Positions 12,441 through 23,130 of a stretch of 64,000 nt of DNA are shown here, piece by piece. The notes beneath the pieces are model-generated. The model saw only the letters and a list, made by a program, of their open reading frames with translations. It did no database searches and was not told the origin of the DNA. Position 1 is the stretch's first letter. Each line of letters starts with the position of its first letter. The stretch covers positions 28,237,001-28,301,000 of the forward strand of contig NC_135786.1 in NCBI RefSeq assembly GCF_051106095.1, written 5' to 3'. The translations under genes were made by a program, and so were the position numbers. Source of the DNA: Pogona vitticeps. Taxonomy: Eukaryota; Chordata; Lepidosauria; Squamata; Agamidae.

Positions 12441-12637
12441 TGTTTGGCTATTTGACTCATGTAAAGTAAGGTAACATGAACAGTATTTCCCTTGTCATCT
12501 GCTAATGAAGGACATGCATGCACACATGCACATACACACAAATGTGTGTGTATTTGTGTGTATGTGTTTGTGTGCTTCATTAGCAGATGGCAAGGGAAAG
12601 AACGTCAGTGTTACCTTTACCTTACAAGAGCCAAACA
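12441..12637. repeat. Imperfect inverted duplication around a CA/TG core
   Basis: The left arm (12443-12510) and the reverse complement of the right arm (12575-12637) share TTTGGCT, GTAAGGTAA, TTTCCCTTG and CATCTGCTAATGAAG in order. Between them is about 65 bases of CA/TG-rich sequence that is itself self-complementary. The arms are roughly 70-80 % alike by eye. It may be a foldback transposon or an inverted duplication; no TSD was found. Confidence 0.75.
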
Positions 12638-12659
12638 TCCATATACTGAAATGGCTTAA

Positions 12660-13600
12660 TTATTGCATTGTATTTCCTGACTTATGGGAAGTATCAAGGG
12701 GTAGCAGTTCCCCTCACCCTGACAGCTAGTCAATTGAATTGCATATGCTTCTGTGAAAAGAACATGCCTGCTAGAAGACTCCTATTATTCTGCACTTTGG
12801 ACACAGTCTGTAATATCAATCACAATGCATTACCAGTCAGAACGCATGACAATGCCAAGGACTTCTATTTAAGGAAGAGGGTGAGGAAGATTGCCAATAG
12901 CTGGCTCTTTCCATTTCCCAGTTAGAGGCTGAATGTAGGGTTACTGAACAGAGATATGCACATGCCAGCTCAAATGGAAAATTTTGGAATTAGCCCATAG
13001 AGTGGGAAGGAGTTCAACTTCTAAACCTAGAGCACTGTATTGTACAATTGATTTCAACACTCAGCTTGCCGTTATACCCACATATACTGACAAGATTAAC
13101 TTTTGAGGTACTTTTTGGATTTTTTGTAGATTGGTCTAACACACACACAGGTATGAAACCAACGAAGTTACTTGTTGTGTATACGTTTGAGTCTACATAG
13201 CAATGCTTTTGAAAAGCCAGCCTATTTTTAACAGAGTAAAGGTGTGGTTGCACATTGAAATATTCCTGGGTTTGCATTGGGTTTTGCACACTTGAAATCA
13301 ATTTTAAAATATCCATTTACACTGCATGCAGCTGAGCGAGCATTTTTTTGGCCGGGAAGCATGTTTTTCAGTTCGAAAAGCAAGTTTCTTAAAACACCCA
13401 CTAGGGGCTTGTTTATTTTAACTCAATTATGAATGTGATTTATTTTGAATCTTTTTCTGCACATGCGCTCAACTGTGTCAGAGTAAATTGTGTCTGTGGG
13501 GTTTGTCAAGTATTGGATTGGATGCCAGGTTTTCAAGATGCACGGTAACCTTGGCATCTGATCTGTTATGCATATTTTTCTATCTGTAACACTGCTGTAA
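12660..13600. other. Mostly single-copy DNA
   Basis: No repeat family recognised. The 100-residue minus-strand frame at 13014-13316 has no domain I recognise. Confidence 0.5.
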
Positions 13601-13840
13601 GCTGACTGGATACCTCAGTGGTTTCGGTAGCTGGCTGTGGGGCTAGAGGTGGGCAGTTTGATTCCCCACTGCGCCTCCTATGAGTAGAGCCAGCCCGTGT
13701 GGCCTTGAGCAAGCTGTGCAGTACCAGGGCACCTCCAGAAGAAGGGAATAGTAAACCACTTCTGTGTATTCTCTACCTGGAAAACCCTGAAATGGGTTGC
13801 CGTAAGTCAGGATTGACTTATGGCACATGATTGTATGATT
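13601..13840 (+). mobile_element. tRNA-derived SINE (GCCAGCCTGTGTGGCCTTGA type)
   Basis: The head carries pol III promoter-like boxes: TACCTCAGTGG (A box) and AGTTTGATTCCCC (B box). The body reads GAGCCAGCCCGTGTGGCCTT, GAAGAAGGGAATAGTAAACC, then the 3' end GTTGCCGTAAGTCAGG and GACTTATGGCACA. Same family as the copies at 21958 (+), 22907 (-), 36220 (+) and 61876 (-). Full-length or nearly so, and diverged. I do not give a database name. Confidence 0.75.
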
Positions 13841-15340
13841 TGACTTCTTCCTCTCTCCCTGTTTTGAGCTTTAGAAAGAAGGAAGCAGCTGCATTCCTTT
13901 TTAAAAAGACTCTTTCACCCCCACCAAAAACCATTTCCTTTCCCTTTCCCCTTCCTTCTTAATCTCATCTCTCTTGATCTAATTTCCTTACCTTCCTCCT
14001 TTCTTTCAGTTTATGGTATGGAGGGCAATGCAGAATGAGAACCTGAAAATTCAAACAAAGTTTCCAGGCTGGATCTGAGTTAAACTAAAGTTCTTTTATA
14101 GACTGCCCACTTAAAGAAGACATTTGAGATGTGGGCATACCAGGTTTCACCTCATGGGATGTAGAATCAATGTACCCAGTTTCTTGGCTGACATCCAGTA
14201 GTGTAATTTATGCTGCATAAGGCTGGTGATATCAGCCACCATGGTGGTTCTTCAGAAATTAAAATTTTCCAGTTTCTCTCCAAAGTTCCTAGGGATCTCT
14301 AAGGATCTCTTTTGTGGGGAAGCATGGGGGAAAGTCTGTAATTACCGAAATCACTAAAGTGATGACAGACATGATCAGAAACATGGAAAATTCCATATCA
14401 GAAAAGCTGGAAATCAAATTTAGCCTAAATGTATGAAATACTTTAGCTTTAACACTTAGCGAGGATGAGTTTTGGACTTTTCTATTTTACTTTTCCGCCA
14501 GCCCCACCACATACTCTGCAGTGATCCTCCAGAGTCCTGTAGGACTGGTATTTTTTTTTATTTTTTTATTTTTTTTTTTTTTTTTTTTTTAGTGTTCCAG
14601 CATTTATGTTATCTAAACCTCTTTTTGGATTTTCCTCATAGACTGAACAGCTATGCTTATTTTCAAACCCAAGTCACTCATTTTTAACAGAGTAAAGCAG
14701 ATAAGTCACTTGCTCACTTACTGTACATTAGCAAATGACTATCTTAATTGACAGCTGTAATATAATAGTGCTGTTGTTGACACATTTGGCTCTGTCCCAC
14801 ATCAGGCCCAAGCTTTCTCCAGCCAGTCCACTTCCTCATGCCTCATGAGAGGTGAAGGTGCTCCCTTCTTTCTAAACTTCAAGACCTATCACATTCTTTG
14901 TGGGGATGAAAAAGATGAAGACAGAGAGCCCATCCACACATTCTGTTTGTTTCTACTTAAAAGAAAGTTCAGTTGTCCATCTATTCAGATTAGTTTAACA
15001 AATTTATGTGACATTACTGGACTCTTAAATCAATTCCTCCTATTTCCCTTCCACTTCAGGGTTATTTGGTTTTGCTGGAGGAGTGCATTTTTATTACAGT
15101 CAGGGTTTTTTCAGATCTATTATACCATTCTGTTCCCTCTTCTTGAACTCATATATGTCCTGGGTACACAATTAGAACTCCCCCTGGCATCAGCTATGGT
15201 GTCAGCTGTAGAAGTATTCTTTTCAGGACAGAGCAGGCCTGCTTCTGGATGATGCTCTGAATAGTGAGGGGAAAATAGAGTATTTCTTGCTGTGTCCCAC
15301 CTTCTGCTTCATCCTTGGCAGGATCAATATAATACACTGT

Positions 15341-15343
<3 letters not shown>
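13841..15343. other. Single-copy DNA with a T-rich tract
   Basis: A T-rich tract (with a few A) lies at 14550-14591. The 135-residue plus frame at 14845-15252 shows no domain and no splice context. Nothing else recognised. Confidence 0.5.

Positions 15344-15428
<85 letters not shown>
15344..15428. repeat. (CA)n dinucleotide microsatellite, 85 bp
   Basis: An uninterrupted CA run of about 42 units. It produces meaningless His/Thr and Cys/Val open frames on the two strands. Length and purity suggest it is polymorphic. Confidence 0.98.
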
Positions 15429-15429
<1 letters not shown>

Positions 15430-15430
<1 letters not shown>

Positions 15431-16055
15431 AAAAAGTGTTAATGTTTCTAAGCTGTTCTTTAAACTCCTCAGAGTTTTCCCTATATTAGGAAAACACTCA
15501 CAAAATTGAAATCTGCACTATCAAATCAGGCAAGTCAATGGAGGGAAGAAGACAAGGAGCGAAGACATCATGAGGAATGGAATGAATATGAGAGGGAAGG
15601 AGGGAGTAGATGAAGGAGAAGGAAGGAGTATATTCTGGTCTGGAAGTTCTTTAAGTGGATTACATTGGAAAGAAAATGACTATAGAAATGGAAGTTTGGC
15701 ATGAATAAAACCAGATCAAAGGGGGGAAGGAAAGTAGTATAAGGGGCCACAGTTCTAACTCACATTGATCCAAAACAAGAACTTGTCAGGATAGACTGGG
15801 AGACAGAGAGTGAGGCAGGAAAATATAAGAGAATGAATAGAAGTCAATTCTCCATTCTTGAAATGGGGCAAAGAGCAAGGCAGCAGTAGCACATAGGAAC
15901 TTTTCTTATTTGGGAGTGGAAATTTATTCACACATTTGTTGGAAAGAATGTGAGAGCAAAGAATTCATATGTGGGAGAAACCCCACTTGATGGATTCTTC
16001 TATTTCAAACAGTAACACCATCACTCCTTGACATTTTCACACCAACAGCCTCAGA
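15430..16055. other. Purine-rich single-copy DNA
   Basis: Purine-rich plus strand around 15540-15850 (AGGGAAGGAGGGAG patches). No family or exon recognised. Confidence 0.5.
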
Positions 16056-16059
16056 GCCA

Positions 16060-16325
16060 TTCACTGAGAGTTGTGTAAGATTGTGGTGTGCAAGATCTTC
16101 CTTGTCATTTTCATTTTACTTTACATTTCATTTTATTTTATGTTTTATTATGTGGTTTTTAATGTAATTTGTTTAGTACTGTACCTTTTATATTTTGTTT
16201 GGCTGTTGTTGGCTATCCTTGTTGTTATATTATTGTTTTATCCTACTTGTACACTGCCCGAGTGATTTTGGCAACCAGATGGGCAGTATAAAAATGAAAT
16301 AAATAAATAATAATTAATAAATACA
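16060..16325 (+). mobile_element. L2-clade LINE 3' UTR and tail
   Basis: A T-rich 3' UTR leads to CACTGCCCGAGTGATTTTGG and GATGGGCAGTATAAAAATGA, the L2-type 'GCCCAGAGTG...ATGGGCGGTATAAAT' ending, then an AATAAATAAATAA tail. Only the 3' end remains. The 64-residue hydrophobic frame at 16071-16265 is UTR, not a protein. Confidence 0.7.
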
Positions 16326-16467
16326 TTTCCCAGCATACACCTTTATTTGCGAACATTGCAACATTAACATCATACTCCTTGTATATATCAGTTAAACCAG
16401 GCTTCATGGCCCAAACTTGCCAAATCTGGCTTTTTTTAATGAGAAGAGTAATATTTACTCTGCATAT

Positions 16468-16521
16468 TTACTTTAGAGTAATATGCAATCATGATATGGT
16501 TGCATATTTACTCTAAAGTAA
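16468..16521. repeat. Near-perfect hairpin
   Basis: TTACTTTAGAGTAATATGCA at 16468 is answered by its reverse complement ending at 16521 with one inserted base. The arms are 21 and 22 bases with an 11-base spacer. Confidence 0.85.
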
Positions 16522-16911
16522 GACCCACCAAAGTCAATAGCATGTATTTTCCTTTAATGACACTCCTTGCATATTCCTTTTCATTCTTTTTGTTTGTGGT
16601 ACACTTCTCTGTCAGGCATAGACTGCTCTGTAAAACATGTTTGGGTATAGGGGATCTCGCTGTCAAGCTTATTCAGGAAAACGTATGAGCTGTGAAATCC
16701 AACCAGTCATATCTATGCACCCCCAAGGCAAGTTGGCCTTTATAACAGTTCAACCTATTAAGTCTTTGGATCATTTCGTCCTGCTCTCTTTGAAGAAAGA
16801 CTGAAAGACAAAGAAGTGGAGGAGGGAAGCAGTCCCATCCTCTACCCAAGGCCAAGATAAAAATATCACCTAAACCTTACGCCAAAACCAGGGCGAAAGT
16901 GGAGGGGAGGC

Positions 16912-16953
<42 letters not shown>
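16912..16953. repeat. (GA)n microsatellite
   Basis: About 20 GA units with one AA interruption near 16928. Confidence 0.95.
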
Positions 16954-16954
<1 letters not shown>

Positions 16955-17324
16955 TGACCAGTTCAGAAGTCTCCACTTTTAGAAGATTCTAATTAGTAAG
17001 CTGCCAATGCCAGCCCCACGGCAGGAAGCCCACATTATTAACGCTGGCACTGCATACAAGCTGACTGCAAAGCTGTAGGAACGGCTGCTGTACTGGCAAC
17101 AATGTTCCCTCCAGATTTTGGCGGAGGAACCAGAACAGATGTTGAGATGTTATTTTTTTTCTGCTCCCTGATTTCCCCCTCCATGGCCTCTCCCCATCCC
17201 CTTGGTGTTCGATGACCTTATGCCACAACACTGGATGTGCCAAGGCAAAGGTTATTAAAGGGTCAAAGAAACATTTGTGATAGAAGGAAATGTTGCTCCT
17301 ATCAGATGCTTTGCTGGTTAAAGG

Positions 17325-17408
17325 CAGAGCTTGAAAAGTTGTAGTTTTTAGACTCCAACTCCCACTCAGGATGGGTGGGGGGATTCTGGGACTTGTAGTC
17401 TACAAAAG
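17325..17408. mobile_element. Foldback MITE relic with visible arms
   Basis: TTTTTAGACTCCAACTCCCA at about 17345 pairs with TGGGACTTGTAGTCTACAAA at about 17388 (about 16 of 20 matches), with a G-rich spacer. Same type as the relics at 6813 and 8591. Confidence 0.55.
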
Positions 17409-18059
17409 GAAGCATTTTGTCTTCTAGAAAAAGAAAGTCAGAGAAAGAAACAAACGAAGCTGCCTTACACTGCATCAGTCTAATTGTCTTACCAACAATT
17501 ACATATCCTATATTGGTCATGAGCTGAACGAAAGATCAGAGACACCCCTTTCCACCCCTTGTCATTCCTACAACAACAGGAGACAGAAATATTTTGGGTT
17601 TTTTTAAAAAAAATAAAAATAAAAACATGGTTATTTAAAATATTAACAATCTGATAAAAAACATGATTAAGATTTGCAGGTGGGGAGAAAGAAAGAGGGA
17701 AGCAATGCCCCATTTTCAAATACAATACTGTATATGTATACTTTGCAGAGTTTAAGTCTTTCCATTTTACCTCTTACTTTACAGTAATGAGACTGATAGT
17801 CATGCTATGAGGGCTGGCTTCTGATGAGAACAGGGACATCTGAAGAGGATTCAGGCCAGTATATCCTTCCAAAGAGTCAGGAGCATAGGAGGATTAGTAT
17901 GTTTGTCATAATAGATAGAACTTTCACCCTCTCCCAGTTTCTCAGTAGGTCTTTTATTTGTATGTGGCTTTCCATCATCCACACATCAACTCTGAGACTC
18001 TTGACTATTGCCTATTGCAAATAAATTGCATCCCATTATGTGTCTTCCCCTAGCCCCAT

Positions 18060-18545
18060 TATAACATGTGGTCTTGGAGACTATGCCAGCTTCAGCCAAA
18101 CACCAAATCTCAGGTCCAATTAACACTACTTGTTAGACTGCACAGGGAAGCCATCGAAATCGATAAACATCAACAGAACTTCAACAAAAAAGAAGAAGGC
18201 CTAAAACTAAACAAGGCCTGGCTCCCAATACTGAAAAATACAGCCTGCAAAAGGTCAACAAACTCTACCCAGCCACAAGGACCAGGGATTATTGCACACA
18301 AAAAAACCAGCTAACGACACCCATCGATCACAGTGACAATCTCTCCCCCATCTCCTGAAAAGGACAAAAGCTGTTCCCACAGCTATAAATACTCAACTAT
18401 CTAACAAACAGCAGCATACCATGGACAGAGTTCCTACTCCAGTCCTCTGAAGATGCCGTCCACAGAGACTGGCGAAACGGCAGGAAGAACAACCTTCAGA
18501 ACACAGCCAAAGAGCCCCAAAAACCTACAACAACCATAACGCTAC
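18060..18545 (+). mobile_element. Penelope-like element, 3' end
   Basis: 3' part of a Penelope-like retroelement (a reverse transcriptase with a GIY-YIG endonuclease). The frame at 18066-18314 contains LHREAIEIDKHQQNFNKKE and LNKAWLPIL, which resemble the conserved C-terminal block next to the GIY-YIG domain. Downstream, 18441-18540 carries the 3' terminal sequence CCTCTGAAGATGCC...AACAACCTTCAGAACACAG that recurs twice, inverted, at 37918-38134. Heavily 5'-truncated and not functional. The terminal part holds a hammerhead-like CTGANGA...GAAA pattern (see findings). Confidence 0.75.
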
Positions 18546-18559
18546 TTGTGTCAACCTGT

Positions 18560-19573
18560 GCATGTCCCAGATCAAAATGAACAGTCCTGACCCAGCTGTG
18601 TTCTGGTTCAGGTCCATCCCAGATCAAATAGGGAAAGTTAAAAGTTAAAGGTATGTGCTGAAAAGCAGGAAAAGAGTGACAGAATTTTGGAATACTATAT
18701 AAGATAGATTTTCAAGTGGCGTGAAGAGATTAAAAATACAAGATAGGCGCTCAGGTTTTCTGATTGATGGCTTCACCTTGCAATGAAGACAAAATACTTC
18801 TCTTATACTCCTGAGTGAGGGAAGATGGGCTTTATATTATATTGCAGATGGTGTGTTTCTGGTGAGTTTACTTAGGTGTGGGATAATTTAGGTTAGGTGC
18901 AATAGCTTCTTTAGTTTCACTTGATTTAGGACTGAGTGTTTTTTGACTGCTTGCTTTCTTGTCTCTTTTACTAGTCAGTTCAGTCTTATAGGGGCTGTCT
19001 TTTCTTCGCTATTTCTTTTTTCCCCTCTTTATGGATTCTGGAGTTTTATTCTTCTGTTTGCCCCATGACTTGCCTAGGTTGGGAGATCTTCTGCACAGTT
19101 AACCAAACAAACTTGCTCCTGTTTTGTAAACCTCTGTGACCCTCACCCCTGCCCTTAAATGGTGCACATTCATGAACTGACAGGATTGAACAACCAGTAA
19201 CCAAAGCAAAAGGGAGGGAGAAAAGGAAAGGAAAGGAAATTTTTGAGATGTTTTCCCCAAAACTTGAAAAGTAGGTTTTGCTTGAAAAGCTTCTCTGCAG
19301 TTTGTACATCTGAAAGAAACCTGAAAAGCATATCTACCATTTGGCATGGCAAATTCTCCCTTTGTGGTCTACCATCTTGCCAAGTTTTAGGATGCTGTGT
19401 CACAGTGTCACAGAGTTAAAAGCATTTTGCCCATTTAAGGGAATGAGAGTTCTGGATGTTTAAGAATTGAAATTGGGCTCCAATCTGAAGTATGGAAGTG
19501 GTACCTGGGTCAGACTGGGAGACTTGGGCAAAGCTCCTAATGTGATCCGTCTTTCTTTTCAATATGGCTTCCC
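18560..19573. other. Mostly single-copy DNA
   Basis: No repeat family recognised. Several overlapping minus-strand frames of 77-87 codons at 19046-19403 lie on different phases of the same DNA and have no domain. Confidence 0.5.
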
Positions 19574-19827
19574 TAATCAGCAGAATCCCGCCAACCTAGC
19601 GGTTTGAAAGCATGCAAATGCAAGTAGATAAATAGGGACCACCTCGGTGGGAAGGTAACAGCGTTCCGTGTCTAAGTTGCACTGGCCATGTGACCACGGA
19701 AGATTGTCTATGTACAAACGCTGGCTCTATGGCTTGGAAACGGGGATGAGCACCGCCCCCTAGAGTCGGACACGACTGGACAAAAATTGTCAAGGGGAAC
19801 CTTTACCTTTACCTTTAATCAGCAGAA
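19574..19827 (+). mobile_element. Sauria-type SINE, 5'-truncated, with 12-bp TSDs
   Basis: The element itself is 19586-19815, flanked by perfect direct repeats TAATCAGCAGAA at 19574-19585 and 19816-19827. It starts inside the body (CCGCCAACCTAGCGG), lacking the tRNA head, runs through GGAAGGTAACAGCG and GACACGACTGGACAAAAATT, and ends in three ACCTTT units. The BovB-like 3' tail and ACCTTT end are the marks of Sauria SINEs. Intact TSDs and a clean tail suggest a fairly recent, BovB-driven insertion. Confidence 0.85.
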
Positions 19828-19839
19828 ACATCTGACTCC

Positions 19840-19904
<65 letters not shown>
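19840..19904. repeat. (AAT)n microsatellite
   Basis: About 21 uninterrupted AAT units, starting 13 bases after the TSD of the Sauria SINE. Confidence 0.97.
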
Positions 19905-19905
<1 letters not shown>

Positions 19906-21955
19906 CTGAAGTACATGACAGGCATATCCAGTTTGCTTGTAGAGTTCAGGTGCTCGTTTCTAACTCCCAGCTAGAAAAAACCTGTCCTGAGATATTAATG
20001 TAGTTTTTCCAAAGGTAACATTATCTCTGGGAAAGCATTTGGGTGACAGTTTCAAGGATGTACAAAGATCCTGCACTGTTGCTGTTGTTCATTATCTTGT
20101 GTGTATGTGTTGTGTGTGTGCTTTAAAATTGTCCCAGGAGTCAAATCTTTTTTCAGAATAATAATAATAACATTTTCAAGCATTGGCTATTGCATTATTT
20201 TAATATCCAATCCTTGAAATAGTTACAGTATATATATATGGGTTTAAACTTACACACCTCTCCATCCTTCTCCTTCCTCTTAGAATGAATAACTGTTATG
20301 GGGAAATAAACATTCTCTACAACAGAAGTGAATCTGTCAGGTAGGCAACAAAAATGACTTGGAGAGAGCTTGGCCTCATGCTGAGTCAAGACATAATTTG
20401 CTCACACGAAGAGGAAATGATGGCACGCTGTACAGTTCTTCCAGATCTGTTTCTCATTCCCTTGGAGAAGAAGAGCAGGAGAACCACACTCGACTCCACT
20501 CCATTTAACAGAGTGGATATTTTTCTTTCCCCCCACCATTTCTTTCTTTTCTCAAGCCAAGATTCAGACAGGAAACCTTCAACAAGCCCACTTTCCACTG
20601 AGGGCAGGCTGCATTGTGAGCCACCTCAGTTGGCTTATGAAATCATATTTCCAGAATATGAAGGATGTTGCCGTGGCCCACCCACATCCTCAAAGCAGCC
20701 CAGTCTCTCTTGAGGTATTCTATCCAGTCCTGAGGAACATGCATACAGCTGAGCAGATGTGGGTGGGCCTTTGAAACTTAGTCCCCTCCAAATTAGGGAA
20801 GTGAAACTTCAAAAGAGGAGCAGCTGAGGCCCTTTCGGAAGCTGCCTACTTGGTGGAAAAGATGGTTAGTGGCTTCTTGCACTCTCTCTCATTTCTTTTA
20901 TGAAGATATTGATTTTGGATGCAGGGAATAACTTTTTCAACCTCTGTCCTGCCCATGGGTGCCCACAGAGGTCACGGGAGCCAAAAATAAGCCACAAAAG
21001 AACTCCCAACAGCAAAGCTCTGGAGACCCAGCAACCATGTATCAGTCCAAAGCCATAAGACTGATTGTGACAATACTTGGACATAAACTCCATTATTTCT
21101 TCTTCTACTGCAGGAGAAAGAGACCCAGTAAATATCATAGCATGCAACAGAATTACCATAAGCATACATACATGAATGGAAAGATCTGCACTACACATGC
21201 AAAGAAATGCACCAGAGGTTTTTTTTTTCTTTCAAATGGTTGGGAAAGATCTTGAGGAAACCATCAATGTGAGTGAATGAGTGCATAGATATCGTATTCA
21301 CAGTATTAGCAACATCATCTCTGTGTGTTCTTTATTCTTTCTTTTAAGAAAGAAATCAATCTGTACAAAGTTAAGCCAACAGGATTTTACAAAGTTAAGC
21401 CAACAGGATTTTATTTATTGTGTTGCATTTTGCATTACTTGTTATTCCATTGTTACTGCCAGTTAATATTTTTAAGTATAAAGTTCAGGAATGGAAAAAA
21501 AGAATGGTATAAAATGCAAACAAATCCTGTCAAAATGCCTCTAAAAGACTTTAAAAGAACATTTAAAATAACTTTTGGAAATACTCATTATACTAGTAAA
21601 ATAAGGTTGTTCCAATTCATTGTCTCGCTTTTCAAATGTAATGCCTCTACATCCAAGCTACCCAAGTTACCTACTGATTTGTAGGTAACTAATATATTTG
21701 TAAACCATTGCTTGCAAACTGTAGGTGGAAGTGTTCTGATCATTAAATTACTGCAAGCACATTTTACAACAGTTGACCATGAAACGCAAACCGGAATCAC
21801 TTAGGTTCACATGAAAAGTCAAAGTGAACATTTATTGTGTATCCAAATTGTTTTACACCTTTCTGTTGGAAAGAGATAGCTTCCAACCTAGGCTAGCGGG
21901 TCCTATATGGTGAATAATAAGCTTCAGTAATTCAGTAATTCAGCCTTCAGTAATT
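19905..21955. other. Mostly single-copy DNA
   Basis: Contains a (TG)n-like run at 20098-20122 and the tandem duplication at 21364-21411. The 119-residue plus frames at 20354-20713 and 21325-21684 and the 110-residue minus frame at 20866-21198 show no recognisable domain. Confidence 0.5.
21364..21411. repeat. Perfect 24-bp tandem duplication
   Basis: The unit TACAAAGTTAAGCCAACAGG plus ATTT occurs twice back to back (21364-21387 and 21388-21411) with no mismatch, so the duplication is recent. Confidence 0.95.
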
Positions 21956-21957
21956 CA

Positions 21958-22155
21958 ATCTGGCTGGATAGCTCAGCAAGTTAAGTATCCAGTGGCAGAG
22001 CCAGAGATTGGGGGTTTGATTCCCCATTGTGCTTCCAGGTAGAAGAGCCAGCATGTGTGGCTCTGGATAAACTGCATAGTCACAGGGCACTCACAGAAGA
22101 AGGGGATGGTAAACCACTTCTGAGTACTCTCTACCTAGAAAACCTTGAAAGGATT
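21958..22155 (+). mobile_element. tRNA-derived SINE, 3' part missing
   Basis: Same family as 13601-13840. The head GGATAGCTCAGCAAG and GGGTTTGATTCCCC supply A- and B-box-like sites; GAAGAAGGGGATGGTAAACC follows. It stops after AAAACCTTGAAAGGATTA, exactly where the MITE at 22157 begins, and the usual GCCGTAAGTCAGG end is not found beyond the MITE. Confidence 0.75.
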
Positions 22156-22156
22156 A

Positions 22157-22583
22157 CAGTGGTGTCTTGCTAGACAGTTACCCCGCATGACAGTTTTTTC
22201 GCTAGACATTGACTTTTTGCGATTGCTATAGTGATTCGCAAAAACAGTGGTTCTATGGGGGAATTTTGCTGGACAATGTTTGGTCCCTGCTTCGCAAACC
22301 GATTTTCACTAGACAACAATTTTGACAGGTCCCTCTGCGCTCGCAAAACAGGTGTTTTCAGGACCTAAGCTTCGCAAGACAGTGATTTAAACAGCTGATC
22401 AGCAGTTTGCAAAACGGCTTTCCTATGGCCGATCTTCGCTAGACAACAATGATTCTTCCCCATTGGAATGCATTAAACAGGTTTCAATGCATTCCAATGG
22501 GGAAACACTTTTCGCTAGACAATGATTTCGCTAAACAGCGATTTCAGTGGAACGGATTATCATCGTCTAGCGAGGCACCACTG
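22157..22583. mobile_element. Tigger/mariner-like MITE with TA TSD
   Basis: A 427-bp non-autonomous DNA transposon. The left end CAGTGGTGTCTTGCTAGAC and the reverse complement of the right end CAGTGGTGCCTCGCTAGAC match at 17 of 19 bases, and TA dinucleotides flank both ends (22155-22156 and 22584-22585). The interior is full of CGCTAGACAATG-like sub-repeats and a second palindrome around 22465-22505 (AATGCATT..AATGCATT). No transposase is encoded. The ends resemble pogo/Tigger-group elements, which would supply the transposase in trans. Confidence 0.85.
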
Positions 22584-22719
22584 TATTCATTAATCTAACC
22601 TGAATAGAGACAACTAGCAGGGGTCCTTACTTATTCAGAGAAGCAACAAAGAAGACATTCATTCTTCTTTGATTACTTTCTTTTTCACTGTCCTATTAGA
22701 AAAAACACCTTCAAGGGAA

Positions 22720-22743
22720 AGAAAAGAAGGAAGGAAGGAAGAA
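22720..22743. repeat. (GGAA)n short repeat
   Basis: Short AGAAGGAAGGAAGGAAG run in A-rich DNA. Confidence 0.7.
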
Positions 22744-22824
22744 CATGAGCAAACTTTGAAGGTGTTTGCCATTTGGCTGAAATGTGAAAAGAAAAGAAAA
22801 GAAAAACTGTAAGCAATAATAATA

Positions 22825-22906
22825 TGAATGAATGAATGAATGAATGAATGAATGAATGAATGAATGAATGAATGAATGAATGAATGAATGAATGAATGAA
22901 TGAATG
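22825..22906. repeat. (GAAT)20 microsatellite at a SINE tail
   Basis: About 20 GAAT units. They touch the 3' end of the minus-strand SINE at 22907, so the array most likely expanded from that SINE's tail. Confidence 0.95.
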
Positions 22907-23130
22907 TGCCATCAAGTCAATTTGACTAATAGAGACTCTTTCTAGTATTTTACAGGTACAAAATTCTCAGAAGTGATTTACCATTTCCTTCTTCTGGGGA
23001 TGCTCTGGGATTGTGCAGCTTCCTCAAGGCCACACAAACTGGCTCTTTTGGGATGCACAGCAGGGAATCAAACTCCAACTCTTTGATTCTTCAGCCAGAT
23101 ATCTAAATCACTGAGCTATCCGTCCAGTTC
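22907..23130 (-). mobile_element. tRNA-derived SINE, near full length
   Basis: On the minus strand the head is GGATAGCTCAGTGATTTAGA with a B-box-like GAGTTTGATTCCCTG, then GAGCCAGTTTGTGTGGCC, GAAGAAGGAAATGGTAAATC and the 3' end ATTGACTTGATGGCAC. Same family as 13601-13840. The 3' end runs straight into ATTC repeats. Confidence 0.8.

Larger units (their letters stand above)
16525..18055. other. Mostly single-copy DNA, with (GA)n
   Basis: Contains the GA repeat at 16912-16953 and the foldback relic at 17325-17408, listed separately. Nothing else recognised. Confidence 0.5.

Noticed and set aside
14845-15252. 135-residue open frame on the plus strand
   Set aside because: No domain, no splice signals in context; length is within chance for 64 kb of A+T-rich DNA.
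20354-20713. 119-residue plus-strand open frame
   Set aside because: No domain match and no exon context.
21325-21684. 119-residue plus-strand open frame
   Set aside because: Includes the 24-bp tandem duplication in frame (which keeps it open); Lys-rich and unrecognised.
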